Assembly: GCA_963834685.1 (NCBI GenBank)
Contig: CAWICW010000010.1
Location: forward strand, 124,001-188,000
Length of the DNA: 64,000 nucleotides
Direction of reading: 5' to 3'
Origin: Palsa-504 sp963834685
GTDB lineage: Bacteria > Actinomycetota > Actinomycetes > Streptosporangiales > Streptosporangiaceae
Position 1 is the first letter of the stretch; each line of letters opens with the position of its first letter. Below, in pieces: positions 43,400 to 51,550 of this stretch. The translations under genes were made by a program, and so were the position numbers. The notes under the pieces are model-generated. The model searched no databases, was not told where the DNA came from, and saw nothing but the letters and a program-made list of their open reading frames with translations.

Positions 43400-43638
43400 C
43401 ACGGCGCCAGGTAATCTTCGACGAACCAGTATCGCTCTCGCTCGGCAAGTACCTGGACGACTCGGCAGGATTAACGAAGGTTCTGGAGGCGATCGACACC
43501 CTCGCCGGTGACCCTCGCTCGCCCGGCTCGGTGCCCTGGGGACCGGTGATTAGTCGGCTTCACATCGGCTCTTACCGCGTCCTGTATGAGACCGGAGAGA
43601 CAACGATCTGGGTCCGTCGAGTGGACCGCGTCCTCTAG
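43396..43638 (+). CDS. RelE/ParE-family toxin
   Basis: An 80-residue protein from GTG 43396. The pattern GPVISRLHIGSYRVLYETGE followed by TTIWVRRVDRVL matches RelE/ParE toxins, in which the conserved Arg/Tyr near the C-terminus contact mRNA or gyrase. It is slightly shorter at the N-terminus than the usual 85-95 residues. Its overlap with the upstream gene marks it as the toxin of the pair. RelE-type mRNA cleavage is more likely than ParE action, by similarity of the C-terminal strand. Confidence 0.75.
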   Translation: MTRRQVIFDEPVSLSLGKYLDDSAGLTKVLEAIDTLAGDPRSPGSVPWGPVISRLHIGSYRVLYETGETTIWVRRVDRVL

Positions 43639-43714
43639 CCGACCCACAACGGCCCGCTCCTCCCGGCCGCCGTCGGCTGGCTTCGCGACTCACCGCGTCT
43701 CCGCGGGAACGGCG

Positions 43715-44011
43715 TTAGTGCATCAGGTCGTGCCAGGAGCGTTCGGTGATGTCGACGCCAAAGTGGGAGGCGGCGCGGCGGATGTTTTCGAAGGCCAGGG
43801 CGCGGTCGGCGTCGGTGACGTCCTGCACCTGGTCGAAGCGGCTGAGCGCGGAGCGGACGTGACTGGCTGAGGTCAGCGGCTCCTTGCGCTGGGCGGGGAA
43901 GGCGTATGCCGAGTCGGGGAGTTCGTTGCGCTCGGCGGCGTCCAAGGTGCCGCTGGACTGCTCGCCCTGCGACGGCGGCTTCCAGGTCGGGGATACATGC
44001 TGCTCAGGCAT
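43715..44011 (-). CDS. Conserved hypothetical protein (DUF6582-like)
   Basis: A 98-residue protein with LDAAERNELPDSAYAFPAQR and SHVRSALSRFDQVQDVTDAD, a pattern found in small actinomycete and phage-linked proteins of unknown role. The second half is helical (AFENIRRAASHFGVDITERS). No ribosome site is obvious and it stands alone between the toxin gene and the ABC importer genes. Function unknown. Confidence 0.65.
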   Translation of the reverse strand: MPEQHVSPTWKPPSQGEQSSGTLDAAERNELPDSAYAFPAQRKEPLTSASHVRSALSRFDQVQDVTDADRALAFENIRRAASHFGVDITERSWHDLMH

Positions 44012-44079
44012 GACCCCACGCTACAGCGCCGTCTGGCTGCTCGGTCACCGGGGCAGGGCCTTGCTGGTCGGTCACCAGG

Positions 44080-44850
44080 TCAGCATGAATCGGGGATTAC
44101 GGCCGGCGGCGGAGGTACGGCGGTCGGCTTGCCGGTGCTGCCGCGCAGGAGGTAGGCGGATTGGAGCAGGTCGGGGTGCTCGCGGAGCTCGCTGGCCGGG
44201 CCGGAGAAGCGGATCCGGCCGCCCTCCATGATGTGGGCGTGGTTGGCCAGGCCCAGGGCCACGGTGGCGAACTGCTCGATGAGCAGCACGCCGGTGCCGG
44301 AGTCGGCGATGGTGCGGATCACCGGGATCAGGCGGCTGACCACCACCGGGGCCAGGCCCAGCGAAAGCTCGTCGATCAGCATGTAGCGCGGCTGGGCGAT
44401 CAGGGCCTGGGCCAGCACCACCATCTGCTGCTCGCCGCCGGACAGGGTGCGGGCCAGCGCGGCCAGCCGCTGGCTGAGCTGCGGGAACAGCTCCAGGACC
44501 TGCTCCCGGCCGGTCTGGGCCTGGTCGCGGGACAGGGCGTAGCTGGCCACCCGCAGGTTGTCCTCCACGGTCAGGTCCGGGAGCAGGCGGCGGCCCTCGG
44601 GGACGATCGCGACGCCGGCCTGGCGGATCCGCTCCGGGCGGCGGCCGGTGATCTCTGTGTCGTCGAGGAGCACGGACCCGGCTTTGGGTTTGAGCACGCC
44701 GCCGACGGCCAGGACCAGGGTCGACTTGCCCGCGCCGTTCGGGCCGAGGAGAGCGGTGACCTGGCCGGCCGGGATCTCGACGGACACCTCCCGGACCACG
44801 GCCCGGCCGCCCCGCTCGACGGTGAGGTCACTGAGCCGCAGCGCGTTCAC
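44080..44850 (-). CDS. livF: Branched-chain amino-acid-type ABC transporter ATPase (LivF-like)
   Basis: The last gene of the importer operon. From GTG 44850 it encodes 256 residues with Walker A (GPNGAGKST), the LivF-type EGRRLLPDLTVEDNLRVASY, signature LSGGEQQMVVLAQAL and Walker B YMLIDELSLGLAP. It overlaps the LivG gene by four bases. The C-terminus has a Pro-rich tail. Substrate is set by the binding protein, not by this subunit. Confidence 0.92.
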   Translation of the reverse strand: MNALRLSDLTVERGGRAVVREVSVEIPAGQVTALLGPNGAGKSTLVLAVGGVLKPKAGSVLLDDTEITGRRPERIRQAGVAIVPEGRRLLPDLTVEDNLRVASYALSRDQAQTGREQVLELFPQLSQRLAALARTLSGGEQQMVVLAQALIAQPRYMLIDELSLGLAPVVVSRLIPVIRTIADSGTGVLLIEQFATVALGLANHAHIMEGGRIRFSGPASELREHPDLLQSAYLLRGSTGKPTAVPPPPAVIPDSC

Positions 44851-45554
44851 GCGACCCCCAGGTAGGCGCGGATCACGTCGTCGTTGCGCAGCACGGCGGC
44901 GGTCGGGCCCGACGCGATCAGCTTGCCGAAGTCGAGCACGGCGGTGGTCGTGCAGCACGCCGAGACCAGGCTCATGTCGTGATCGACCAGGATGGCCAGG
45001 GCCCCGGTGTGTTCGGGGATGGCGCGGATGACGTCGGCGAGGTGACTGGTCTCCTGGTCGGGCAGCCCGGCGGCGGGCTCGTCGAGCAGGACCAGGCGGG
45101 GCCGGCCGACGACCGCGCGGGCGACCTCGACCAGGCGGCGCTGGCCGGCCCCGAGCGTACCCACCTTGGTGCCCGGGGCGGCGTCCAGGCCGACGAAGCC
45201 GACGGCGTCGAGGACGTCCTTCTTGCGCGTGGCCGCGCCGAGCTTGGAGTGCTCGTGCACCATGGCGACGTTGTCGAACACCGACAGCTCCTCGATGGCC
45301 TGCTCGGTCTGGAACGTGCGGCGCACCCCCCACCGCGCGCGGCGGAAATGGGTCATCGAGAGCAGGTCTACCCCGAACGCGCGGACCGTCCCCGCGGCGG
45401 GCGAGACGAAGCCGCTCAGCACGTTGAAGAAGGTGGTCTTGCCCGCGCCGTTCGGTCCGATGAGGCCGCAGGTACCCTCTTGGAACTTGAGGCTCATGTC
45501 GTCCAGCGAGGTGACGCCGCCGTAGCGGACGGTCAGGCCTTCGACTTCGATCAT
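44847..45554 (-). CDS. livG: Branched-chain amino-acid-type ABC transporter ATPase (LivG-like)
   Basis: A 235-residue ATPase from ATG 45554. Walker A (GPNGAGKTT), the LivG-type WGVRRTFQTEQAIEELSVFD and Walker B LVLLDEPAAGLPD are present. The signature is weaker than usual (VGTLGAGQRRLVEVARAV, with G-A-G-Q in place of S-G-G-Q). It overlaps its neighbours on both sides by four bases. Confidence 0.92.
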   Translation of the reverse strand: MIEVEGLTVRYGGVTSLDDMSLKFQEGTCGLIGPNGAGKTTFFNVLSGFVSPAAGTVRAFGVDLLSMTHFRRARWGVRRTFQTEQAIEELSVFDNVAMVHEHSKLGAATRKKDVLDAVGFVGLDAAPGTKVGTLGAGQRRLVEVARAVVGRPRLVLLDEPAAGLPDQETSHLADVIRAIPEHTGALAILVDHDMSLVSACCTTTAVLDFGKLIASGPTAAVLRNDDVIRAYLGVA

Positions 45555-46624
45555 GTTGTCTTCCCTGGCGCGGGGCTGCGGAAGCGCCGGCTCAGCAGGC
45601 GGCCCAGCCGGGCCAGGTCCTTGGGCACCTGGTCGGCCAGGCCGGCCGGCGCGGTGGTCAGCACCTGGAGCACGCCCAGCCCGAACAAGATGGTGAGCCA
45701 GTCGGCCGAGACACCCCAGTTGTTCAGCAGGGCCGGCAGGAACTGGTACAGCAGCGCGGCCACCACCGCGCCCCACATGCTGTAGACCCCGCCCATCAGC
45801 GTCACGGCCAGCAAGGTGATCGAATCCTGGGTCGGGAAGCCGATCGAGTACAGGTAGTGCACGGCGCCGGCCAGCACGCCGCCGGCCACGCCGGTGATGA
45901 ACGAGGCCAGAGCGAAGGCCCACAGCTTGTACAGCGTGGTGTTGATGCCCGCGGCCAGCGCGGCCGGCTCGCTCTGCCGGATCGCCGCCCAGGCCCGGCC
46001 GGGTTTGGTTTTCGTGTGGGCCAGGACCAGCGCGAACATCAGGGCCGCCACGATGACCGAATAGCGGAAGTAGGCCGGGTCGCTGGACGCGATGCTGGGC
46101 CGGCGGATCGGCGGGATGTGGACCAGGCTGCCGTTGTAGCCGGTGAAGCCGTGGCCGCCGTTCGGGAAGTTCAGCGTGGCCAGCACCACGGTGATCGCGC
46201 CCGCGAACATCAGCGTGATCAGGGCCAGGTACAGGCCGCGCAGCCGGAGCGCGGGCAGTCCGATGAGCACGCCCGCCGCCATCGTGATCAGGCCCGCCTC
46301 GAGCAGGACTACCGGAAAGGGCTGGGTGGTGGCGAACAGCAGGCGGGCGGCCACCCAGGCGCCGATCGCGAGCACCGCGACCTGGCCCAGGGAGACCAGC
46401 CCGACCCGGCCGACCAGCACGCCGAGCGCGAGCGTGACCATCGAGTACACGGCCACCTGGGTCATCGTGTCGATGTAATACAGGCTCAGCAACTGCGGGA
46501 AGCCGAACAGGACAAACAGCAGCAGGACCGTGATCGTGGCGATCCTGATCAGCTGCGGGCGGCCCGGTCGTCGACGGCTGGTCTGGCGGCCGGCCGTATC
46601 GCGGAGGCTGAGGTCCGCTCCCAC
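45551..46624 (-). CDS. livM: Branched-chain amino-acid-type ABC permease (LivM-like)
   Basis: A 357-residue permease from GTG 46624. After a charged N-terminus it has about nine hydrophobic helices and the conserved cytoplasmic loop TKPGRAWAAIRQSEPAALAA that docks on the ATPases. It forms the heterodimeric channel with LivH and overlaps LivG by four bases. Confidence 0.92.
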   Translation of the reverse strand: MGADLSLRDTAGRQTSRRRPGRPQLIRIATITVLLLFVLFGFPQLLSLYYIDTMTQVAVYSMVTLALGVLVGRVGLVSLGQVAVLAIGAWVAARLLFATTQPFPVVLLEAGLITMAAGVLIGLPALRLRGLYLALITLMFAGAITVVLATLNFPNGGHGFTGYNGSLVHIPPIRRPSIASSDPAYFRYSVIVAALMFALVLAHTKTKPGRAWAAIRQSEPAALAAGINTTLYKLWAFALASFITGVAGGVLAGAVHYLYSIGFPTQDSITLLAVTLMGGVYSMWGAVVAALLYQFLPALLNNWGVSADWLTILFGLGVLQVLTTAPAGLADQVPKDLARLGRLLSRRFRSPAPGKTT

Positions 46625-47517
46625 TAGGCCTCCTCGCGGGATTGGGCCATGACCTGGCTCCGCGGCATGACCAGCAGGGCCACGGCGGCGAGCACGAACG
46701 GGGTCATGTCCCGGTAGTTGGTCAGCGACGTGATCGGGGTCAGCAGGTCATGCAGCAGGCCGATCACGATCGCGGCCACGAAGGTGACCGTGATCGAGCG
46801 CAGCCGGGCGATCAGCACCGCGGCCAGCGACGAGATGACCAGGAAGGTGAGCGTGGTCGCGTCCAGCGCGACCAGGTCGGCGAGCAGCAGGCCGGCGATG
46901 CCCGCGAGCACCCCGCAGCCGAGCCAGGCCGCCGCCTCGACCTTGCGGACCGGGACGCCGAGGGTGGCGGTGATCTCGCGGTCGTTGGCCATGGCCCGCA
47001 TCGCGGTGCCGAGCTTGGTGTAGCGCAGGAACATCCCGGTCCCCACGGTGATCACCACCCCGGCGGCCAGCGCGATGACCTGGGTCCAGTCCACCTGAAC
47101 CTGCCCGACGGAGAAGCCGCCGTTGTCCGAGGGCAGGGTCAGCGAGCGGGCCTCGCCGCCGCTGGTCGTCCACAGCAGGTCCATCAGGCCGTACAGGATC
47201 AGGGTCAGCCCGATGGTGGCCACCGCCTTGACCAGCGGGTCCCGTTTGGCCAGCGCGGGACCGAACAGGAGCCCGTAGGCCAGGGTGATGGCGGCGGCGA
47301 CGGCGATACAGACCAGCCAGGTGAGCCAGCCCGGCGCCCCGGCCTGGCCCAGCGACCACGCGGTCAGCGCGCCCATCGCGCCGACCGCGCCGAAGGCCAG
47401 GTACAGCACGCCGGTGGCCCGGTACAGCACCACCAGCCCGACCCCGGACAGGGCGTACACCCCGCCCAGGGCCAGGCCGCTGACGATAAACGGCTCGAAG
47501 TCGGACCAGGGCGGCAT
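46624..47517 (-). CDS. livH: Branched-chain amino-acid-type ABC permease (LivH-like)
   Basis: A 297-residue permease from ATG 47517. Eight hydrophobic helices and the family loop TKLGTAMRAMANDREITATL are visible. Its stop shares one base with the LivM start (TAGTG). Two identical hairpins precede it, so it may be expressed at a lower level than the binding protein. Confidence 0.92.
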   Translation of the reverse strand: MPPWSDFEPFIVSGLALGGVYALSGVGLVVLYRATGVLYLAFGAVGAMGALTAWSLGQAGAPGWLTWLVCIAVAAAITLAYGLLFGPALAKRDPLVKAVATIGLTLILYGLMDLLWTTSGGEARSLTLPSDNGGFSVGQVQVDWTQVIALAAGVVITVGTGMFLRYTKLGTAMRAMANDREITATLGVPVRKVEAAAWLGCGVLAGIAGLLLADLVALDATTLTFLVISSLAAVLIARLRSITVTFVAAIVIGLLHDLLTPITSLTNYRDMTPFVLAAVALLVMPRSQVMAQSREEA

Positions 47518-47530
47518 CAGCGGCCCCTCG

Positions 47531-47591
47531 CGGCCCGCCAGGTGGCGGGCCGCTCGGGGATGCTACTCACGGCCCGCCAGGTGGCGGGCCG
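47531..47591. repeat. Two identical hairpins between binding-protein and permease genes
   Basis: CGGCCCGCCA-GG-TGGCGGGCCG occurs at 47531-47552 and again at 47570-47591, each a perfect 10-bp stem with a two-base loop; the flanking CTCG is also shared on the right. They lie in the 88-base gap between the stop of the substrate-binding gene and the first permease gene of the operon. In such operons hairpins here commonly protect the binding-protein mRNA or attenuate read-through. Confidence 0.85.
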
Positions 47592-47605
47592 CTCGACGGC
47601 ACCTC

Positions 47606-48979
47606 TCACGGGGCGGTGGCCGCGGTGCCGGCCACGCTGCGGTACTGCGCGATCTGCGGGTCGACCGACGAGATCAGGGTGCAGCCCTGGGCCGTCACCA
47701 TCTTGCCGTTGTCCGGCGTGACGGTGTAGTCCTCGTTGTTCGGGATGTGCAGGGAGTAGCTGCCATAGGTCCACAGCTGGCACAGCATGCCGGTATTGAA
47801 ATTGCTTACCCCCTTGAAGGCGGCGTTGACGCTGGCCACCGTGTAGGCGCCGGTGATCGTCTCCAGCGCGTGCACCGCGATCTCGGCCTCGGTGAAGCCC
47901 ATCTGGCTGAAGCTGCCGATGCCGCCGGAGACCGCCGAGCCGTACTGCTTGAGGATCGCCTTGTACAGGTTCATCGTCGTCGTGTTGGTGACGTCGGGCG
48001 GGGTCAGCTCCGCGTTGACGAACAGCTTGTTGTTCCACTTGGCTCCCAGCGAGGTGGCCAGGAAGTCAGTGTTGCACGGGGTCGAGCAGCCCCACAGCTT
48101 GACGTGGTCCTCCAGGCCGAGCTTCTGCGCCGCCTGCAGGATGACCAGCGCCTCGGGCGGGGTGAAGTTGAGGATCACGGCGCCGTTCGGGCCGGCGTCG
48201 TCGACTTCCTTGATCGCCACCGAGTCGGCGTCGGAGATCGGCACGTTCTCGGTGAGCTGGACGATCGGCACATTGGCCGCCTTGGCCAGCGCCGCCGGAC
48301 CGGCGGCGATGTAACCGGTGCCGGGCACGTTCGACTGGTCGAACACGATCTTGGACGCGTGCTGGGCCAGCGCGTACTGTACCGCGCCGTCCGAGCTGTA
48401 CCGCGGTCCCATGTTGACCGCCGCGCTGTTCGGCGTCGAGTAGCACTCCGGGGCGATCCCGGAGTCGATGATGTAGTAGCCGAGCTTCTGCCAGTAGGCG
48501 CTGTCGACCGAGCACTCGATGATGGACGTGTTGCCGATGATGCCGACCACATGGTCGGTGTCCACCAGCTGCTTGGCGTCGGCCGCGATCTGGGCCGGGT
48601 TGGTCTGCTCGGTCTCGATGTAGAGCTTGATCGGGTGGCCGTTGATGCCGCCGTTGGCGTTGACGCACGCGAAGTACGCGTTCGCCATGTTCGGGATGTC
48701 GGTGAACGACGTGCCCGGCTGGTTGGTGACGATGGCGCCCAGCGCGATCGGCGTCCCGGTGGCGGCCACGCCCGGCTTGGTGCCGCACTGCGTCGTGCTG
48801 ACCGCCGACGCGCTCGCCGAGCTGGTCGCGGTCGACGTGGTGGCCGGGGCGCTCGAGCTGCTGCTACTGGTACTGCTGCTGCAGCCGGCGGCGGCTATCG
48901 CGACGGCTGCGGCGAGCACGATCGTTCTTCGCGTCCCTTTGGCCCACGGGGCCTTCGGCACCGGCATATGTGCTCTCAT
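47606..48979 (-). CDS. ABC transporter substrate-binding lipoprotein (LivK/Peripla_BP_6 type)
   Basis: A 457-residue lipoprotein from ATG 48979; a second ATG at 48967 is also possible, but GAAGGGGG lies close to the first. A signal peptide ends in the lipobox AAGC, followed by a long Ser/Thr/Ala linker. The body is a type I periplasmic-binding fold (NQPGTSFTDIPNMANAYFAC, LYIETEQTNPAQIAADAKQL). It would capture the substrate for LivHMGF; amino acids, urea or amides and aromatic acids are all possible for this family. It is the first gene of the operon. Confidence 0.9.
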   Translation of the reverse strand: MRAHMPVPKAPWAKGTRRTIVLAAAVAIAAAGCSSSTSSSSSSAPATTSTATSSASASAVSTTQCGTKPGVAATGTPIALGAIVTNQPGTSFTDIPNMANAYFACVNANGGINGHPIKLYIETEQTNPAQIAADAKQLVDTDHVVGIIGNTSIIECSVDSAYWQKLGYYIIDSGIAPECYSTPNSAAVNMGPRYSSDGAVQYALAQHASKIVFDQSNVPGTGYIAAGPAALAKAANVPIVQLTENVPISDADSVAIKEVDDAGPNGAVILNFTPPEALVILQAAQKLGLEDHVKLWGCSTPCNTDFLATSLGAKWNNKLFVNAELTPPDVTNTTTMNLYKAILKQYGSAVSGGIGSFSQMGFTEAEIAVHALETITGAYTVASVNAAFKGVSNFNTGMLCQLWTYGSYSLHIPNNEDYTVTPDNGKMVTAQGCTLISSVDPQIAQYRSVAGTAATAP

Positions 48980-49015
48980 CTCTCCCCCTTCTTCGGTGGT
49001 GAGTTTCGGCTTGCT

Positions 49016-50047
49016 TTAATTCACGGTCACCACGATCTTGATGGCGTCCGGTGACCGCTTCATGGCGAATTCGAATGCCTCCGCCGCACGAGTCAGCGGG
49101 AAATGATGCGAAAAGAGCGCGGTAAGCGAGGCACGGTTTGCCGAAACCAAGCTTATCGCGGTGCAGAAATCGTCAGCGGTCGAACAACTGGAACCGATGA
49201 CGTCTATTTCCTTCTCCGGGAAGGCGCCCGGCCGCAGCGGTGCGGTACCCGATGACATGCCGACCACCACGACCCGGCCGGCCGCGGACACCAGGTCGAC
49301 AGCCTGCGGCAGGACGCCTGTCTCGCCGCTCGTCTCGACCACCAGCGGCGGGCCCTGGCCGTTGGTCCAGTCTCTTACTTCGTCGCGCAGCGCTTCGGCT
49401 GAGGCCCAGGTCGCGCGCTCGGCGCCCAGCCGCTTGGCCAGATCCCGCCGCGCCGGTACCGGGTCGACCGTGGTCACGCGCGCCCCCGCGGCCGCTGCCG
49501 CGAGGGTCGTGGCCAGGCCGATCGGCCCGGCGCCGAACACGACGGCCTGCTCGCCGGGTTCCAGCCGGCCGCGGGCCAGGGCGTGCACCGCGATCGAGGC
49601 GGGCTCGACGAACGCCGTGCAGTCGGGATCCAGGTCACCGACGCCGAACACGGTCGACGCCGGGACCTCGAGCCGCTGCTGCAGGCCGCCGTCGAGATGC
49701 ACGCCGACCAGGCGGAATCGCGGGCACACGTTAGGCCGTCCGGCCCGGCAGGGATAACAGCTGCCGCAGGGCAGCAGCGGCCAGATGGCGACCCGGTCGC
49801 CCTTGCTTATGGCTGCGGCGTCCCCGGGATCCTCGACGATCGCGGATACTTCGTGGCCCTGAATACGCGGATAGAAGTCGCGCGCGCCGGAAAGCGCGCC
49901 CACGTCACCGGAAAACAGGTGGAAGTCAGACCCGCAGATGCCCACCGCGTCAGGCCGGATGATAACGTTTCCGGCACGGGCAGGTCCCGGATCGGAAACG
50001 TCCCCGAGCACCATCTCACCGGGTGATCTGGTCACTGCGGCCAGCAC
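49016..50047 (-). CDS. Zinc-dependent medium-chain alcohol/polyol dehydrogenase
   Basis: An MDR-family dehydrogenase. I prefer GTG 50047 (343 residues, AAGGGG upstream, start MLAAVTRSP) over an ATG 69 bases further out. Catalytic zinc ligands are visible in ICGSDFHLF and IQGHEVS, and four Cys of the structural zinc site in LLPCGSCYPCRAGRPNVC. The Rossmann motif is VFGAGPIGLATTLAAAAAG. These fit sorbitol/threonine dehydrogenase-like enzymes that use NAD(P). It stands beside the importer operon on the same strand but ends 36 bases away from its start, so a link is only possible. Confidence 0.88.
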   Translation of the reverse strand: MLAAVTRSPGEMVLGDVSDPGPARAGNVIIRPDAVGICGSDFHLFSGDVGALSGARDFYPRIQGHEVSAIVEDPGDAAAISKGDRVAIWPLLPCGSCYPCRAGRPNVCPRFRLVGVHLDGGLQQRLEVPASTVFGVGDLDPDCTAFVEPASIAVHALARGRLEPGEQAVVFGAGPIGLATTLAAAAAGARVTTVDPVPARRDLAKRLGAERATWASAEALRDEVRDWTNGQGPPLVVETSGETGVLPQAVDLVSAAGRVVVVGMSSGTAPLRPGAFPEKEIDVIGSSCSTADDFCTAISLVSANRASLTALFSHHFPLTRAAEAFEFAMKRSPDAIKIVVTVN

Positions 50048-50315
50048 AGGCGGCCCCTTCCTTGGCCCCTTCCCTGCGGCAGCCACCATGAGCGTGAATG
50101 ACGGGAAACTGGGCATTGCCGCACGCTAATGCGGAGATTCCCACGGCCGTTCCCGCTGGACAATGACACGGCGCCCAAAAACGGCCTGGGAATTCCTGAG
50201 GCCGGCCACAAGCGAGCCGGGAGGTGGCCGGGCTTGTCCTGGCGCCTCGGAAGAGCCGTCCCTGGCAGGCCTCGCGTGAGCGCTTGGTTCGCTGAGCCGG
50301 TGCTGGGGGCGTGCA

Positions 50316-50340
50316 CCACGCTCCGTTCGGATAAATGATC
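50316..50340. repeat. Dispersed intergenic element CCACGCTCCGTTCGG-ATAAATGATC
   Basis: CCACGCTCCGTTCGG followed by ATAAATGATC lies in the 300-base gap between the dehydrogenase and metK genes, where no gene is seen. Close copies are at 38884-38898 (followed by ATAAAA), 18708-18722 (followed by TCAAAA), 3214-3228, and both arms of 6259-6290. On the minus strand the 6259 copy continues with CAT and then ATAAATGATCTT, so the similarity extends past the core. Confidence 0.65.
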
Positions 50341-50347
50341 TTTGACG

Positions 50348-51550
50348 CTAGCCGAGTCCGGCGTCAGCGCGCAGGGCGGCGGCACGGTCCGTGCGTTCCC
50401 AGGTGAAGCCGGCCTCGTCGCGGCCGAAGTGGCCGTAGGCGGCGGTCGGCCGGTAGATCGGCCGCCGCAGGTCCAGGGCCTGGACCAGGGCCGCGGGCCG
50501 CAGGTCGAAATGGCCGCGGACCAGGTCCGCGATCAGTGGCCGGGAGACCTTCTCGGTGCCGAACGTCTCGATGAGCAGGGACAGCGGCCGGGCCACCCCG
50601 ATCGCGTACGCGACCTGGACTTCGACGCGGTCGGCCAGGCCGGCGGCCACGATGTTCTTGGCCACGTGCCGCGCCGCGTAGGAGGCGGACCGGTCGACCT
50701 TGCTGGGGTCCTTGCCGGAGAAGGCGCCGCCGCCGTGCCGGGCGAACCCGCCGTAGGTGTCGACGATGATCTTGCGCCCGGTCAGGCCGGTGTCGCCGAC
50801 CGGGCCGCCGATCACGAACCGGCCGGTCGGGTTGACGTAGAACTCCCGGCGCAGCGCCGCGGCGTCGTACAGGGCGGGCGGCAGCGCCTGGGTAACCACC
50901 TGCTCCCACAGCGCGTCGGGGAGCTTGGCCTCCACGCCGTCCTCGTGCTGGGTGGAGATGAGCACCTTCTCCACCCGGACCGGCCGGCCGGCCGCGTCGT
51001 AGCGCACCGTCACCTGGGTCTTGCCGTCCGGCCGCAGGTAGGGCAGCAGCCCGTTGCGGCGGACCTGCGCGAGCCGCCGGGCCAGCCGGTGCGCGAGCAC
51101 GATCGGCATCGGCATGAGCTCCGGTGTCTCGCTGGTCGCGTAGCCGAACATCATGCCCTGATCGCCCGCGCCCGCGGCGTCGAACGGGTCGGTGCTGCCC
51201 TCGATGCGCGCATCATGAGACGACGTCACGCCGCGTGCGATGTCGGGTGACTGCCGGTCCAGGGCCGTGATCACGCCGATCGCGTGGCCGTCGTAGCCGA
51301 ACTCGCCGGTGTCGTAGCCGATGTCGCAGATCACCTGGCGGGCGATCGCGGCGAAGTCGAGGACCGCGCTGGTGGTGATCTCGCCGGCCAGCACGCACAG
51401 CCCGGTGGTCAGCAGCGTCTCCACCGCCACCCGTGACCCGGGATCCTCCGTCAGCGCGGCGTCCACGATCGCGTCGGAGATCTGGTCGGCTACCTTGTCC
51501 GGGTGGCCTTCGGTCACCGACTCCGAGGTGAACAGGAAGCCATCGCTCAT
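50348..51550 (-). CDS. metK: S-adenosylmethionine synthetase
   Basis: A 400-residue MetK from ATG 51550. It starts FTSESVTEGHPDKVADQISD (conserved ATP-binding His), and has GAGDQGMMFGYA, the Gly-rich loop GGGAFSGKDPSKVDRSASYA and the end segment YGHFGRDEAGFTWE. It makes S-adenosylmethionine from methionine and ATP. It overlaps the MetE-like gene by four bases and is the last gene of a one-carbon operon, supplying AdoMet from the methionine made upstream. Confidence 0.97.
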   Translation of the reverse strand: MSDGFLFTSESVTEGHPDKVADQISDAIVDAALTEDPGSRVAVETLLTTGLCVLAGEITTSAVLDFAAIARQVICDIGYDTGEFGYDGHAIGVITALDRQSPDIARGVTSSHDARIEGSTDPFDAAGAGDQGMMFGYATSETPELMPMPIVLAHRLARRLAQVRRNGLLPYLRPDGKTQVTVRYDAAGRPVRVEKVLISTQHEDGVEAKLPDALWEQVVTQALPPALYDAAALRREFYVNPTGRFVIGGPVGDTGLTGRKIIVDTYGGFARHGGGAFSGKDPSKVDRSASYAARHVAKNIVAAGLADRVEVQVAYAIGVARPLSLLIETFGTEKVSRPLIADLVRGHFDLRPAALVQALDLRRPIYRPTAAYGHFGRDEAGFTWERTDRAAALRADAGLG

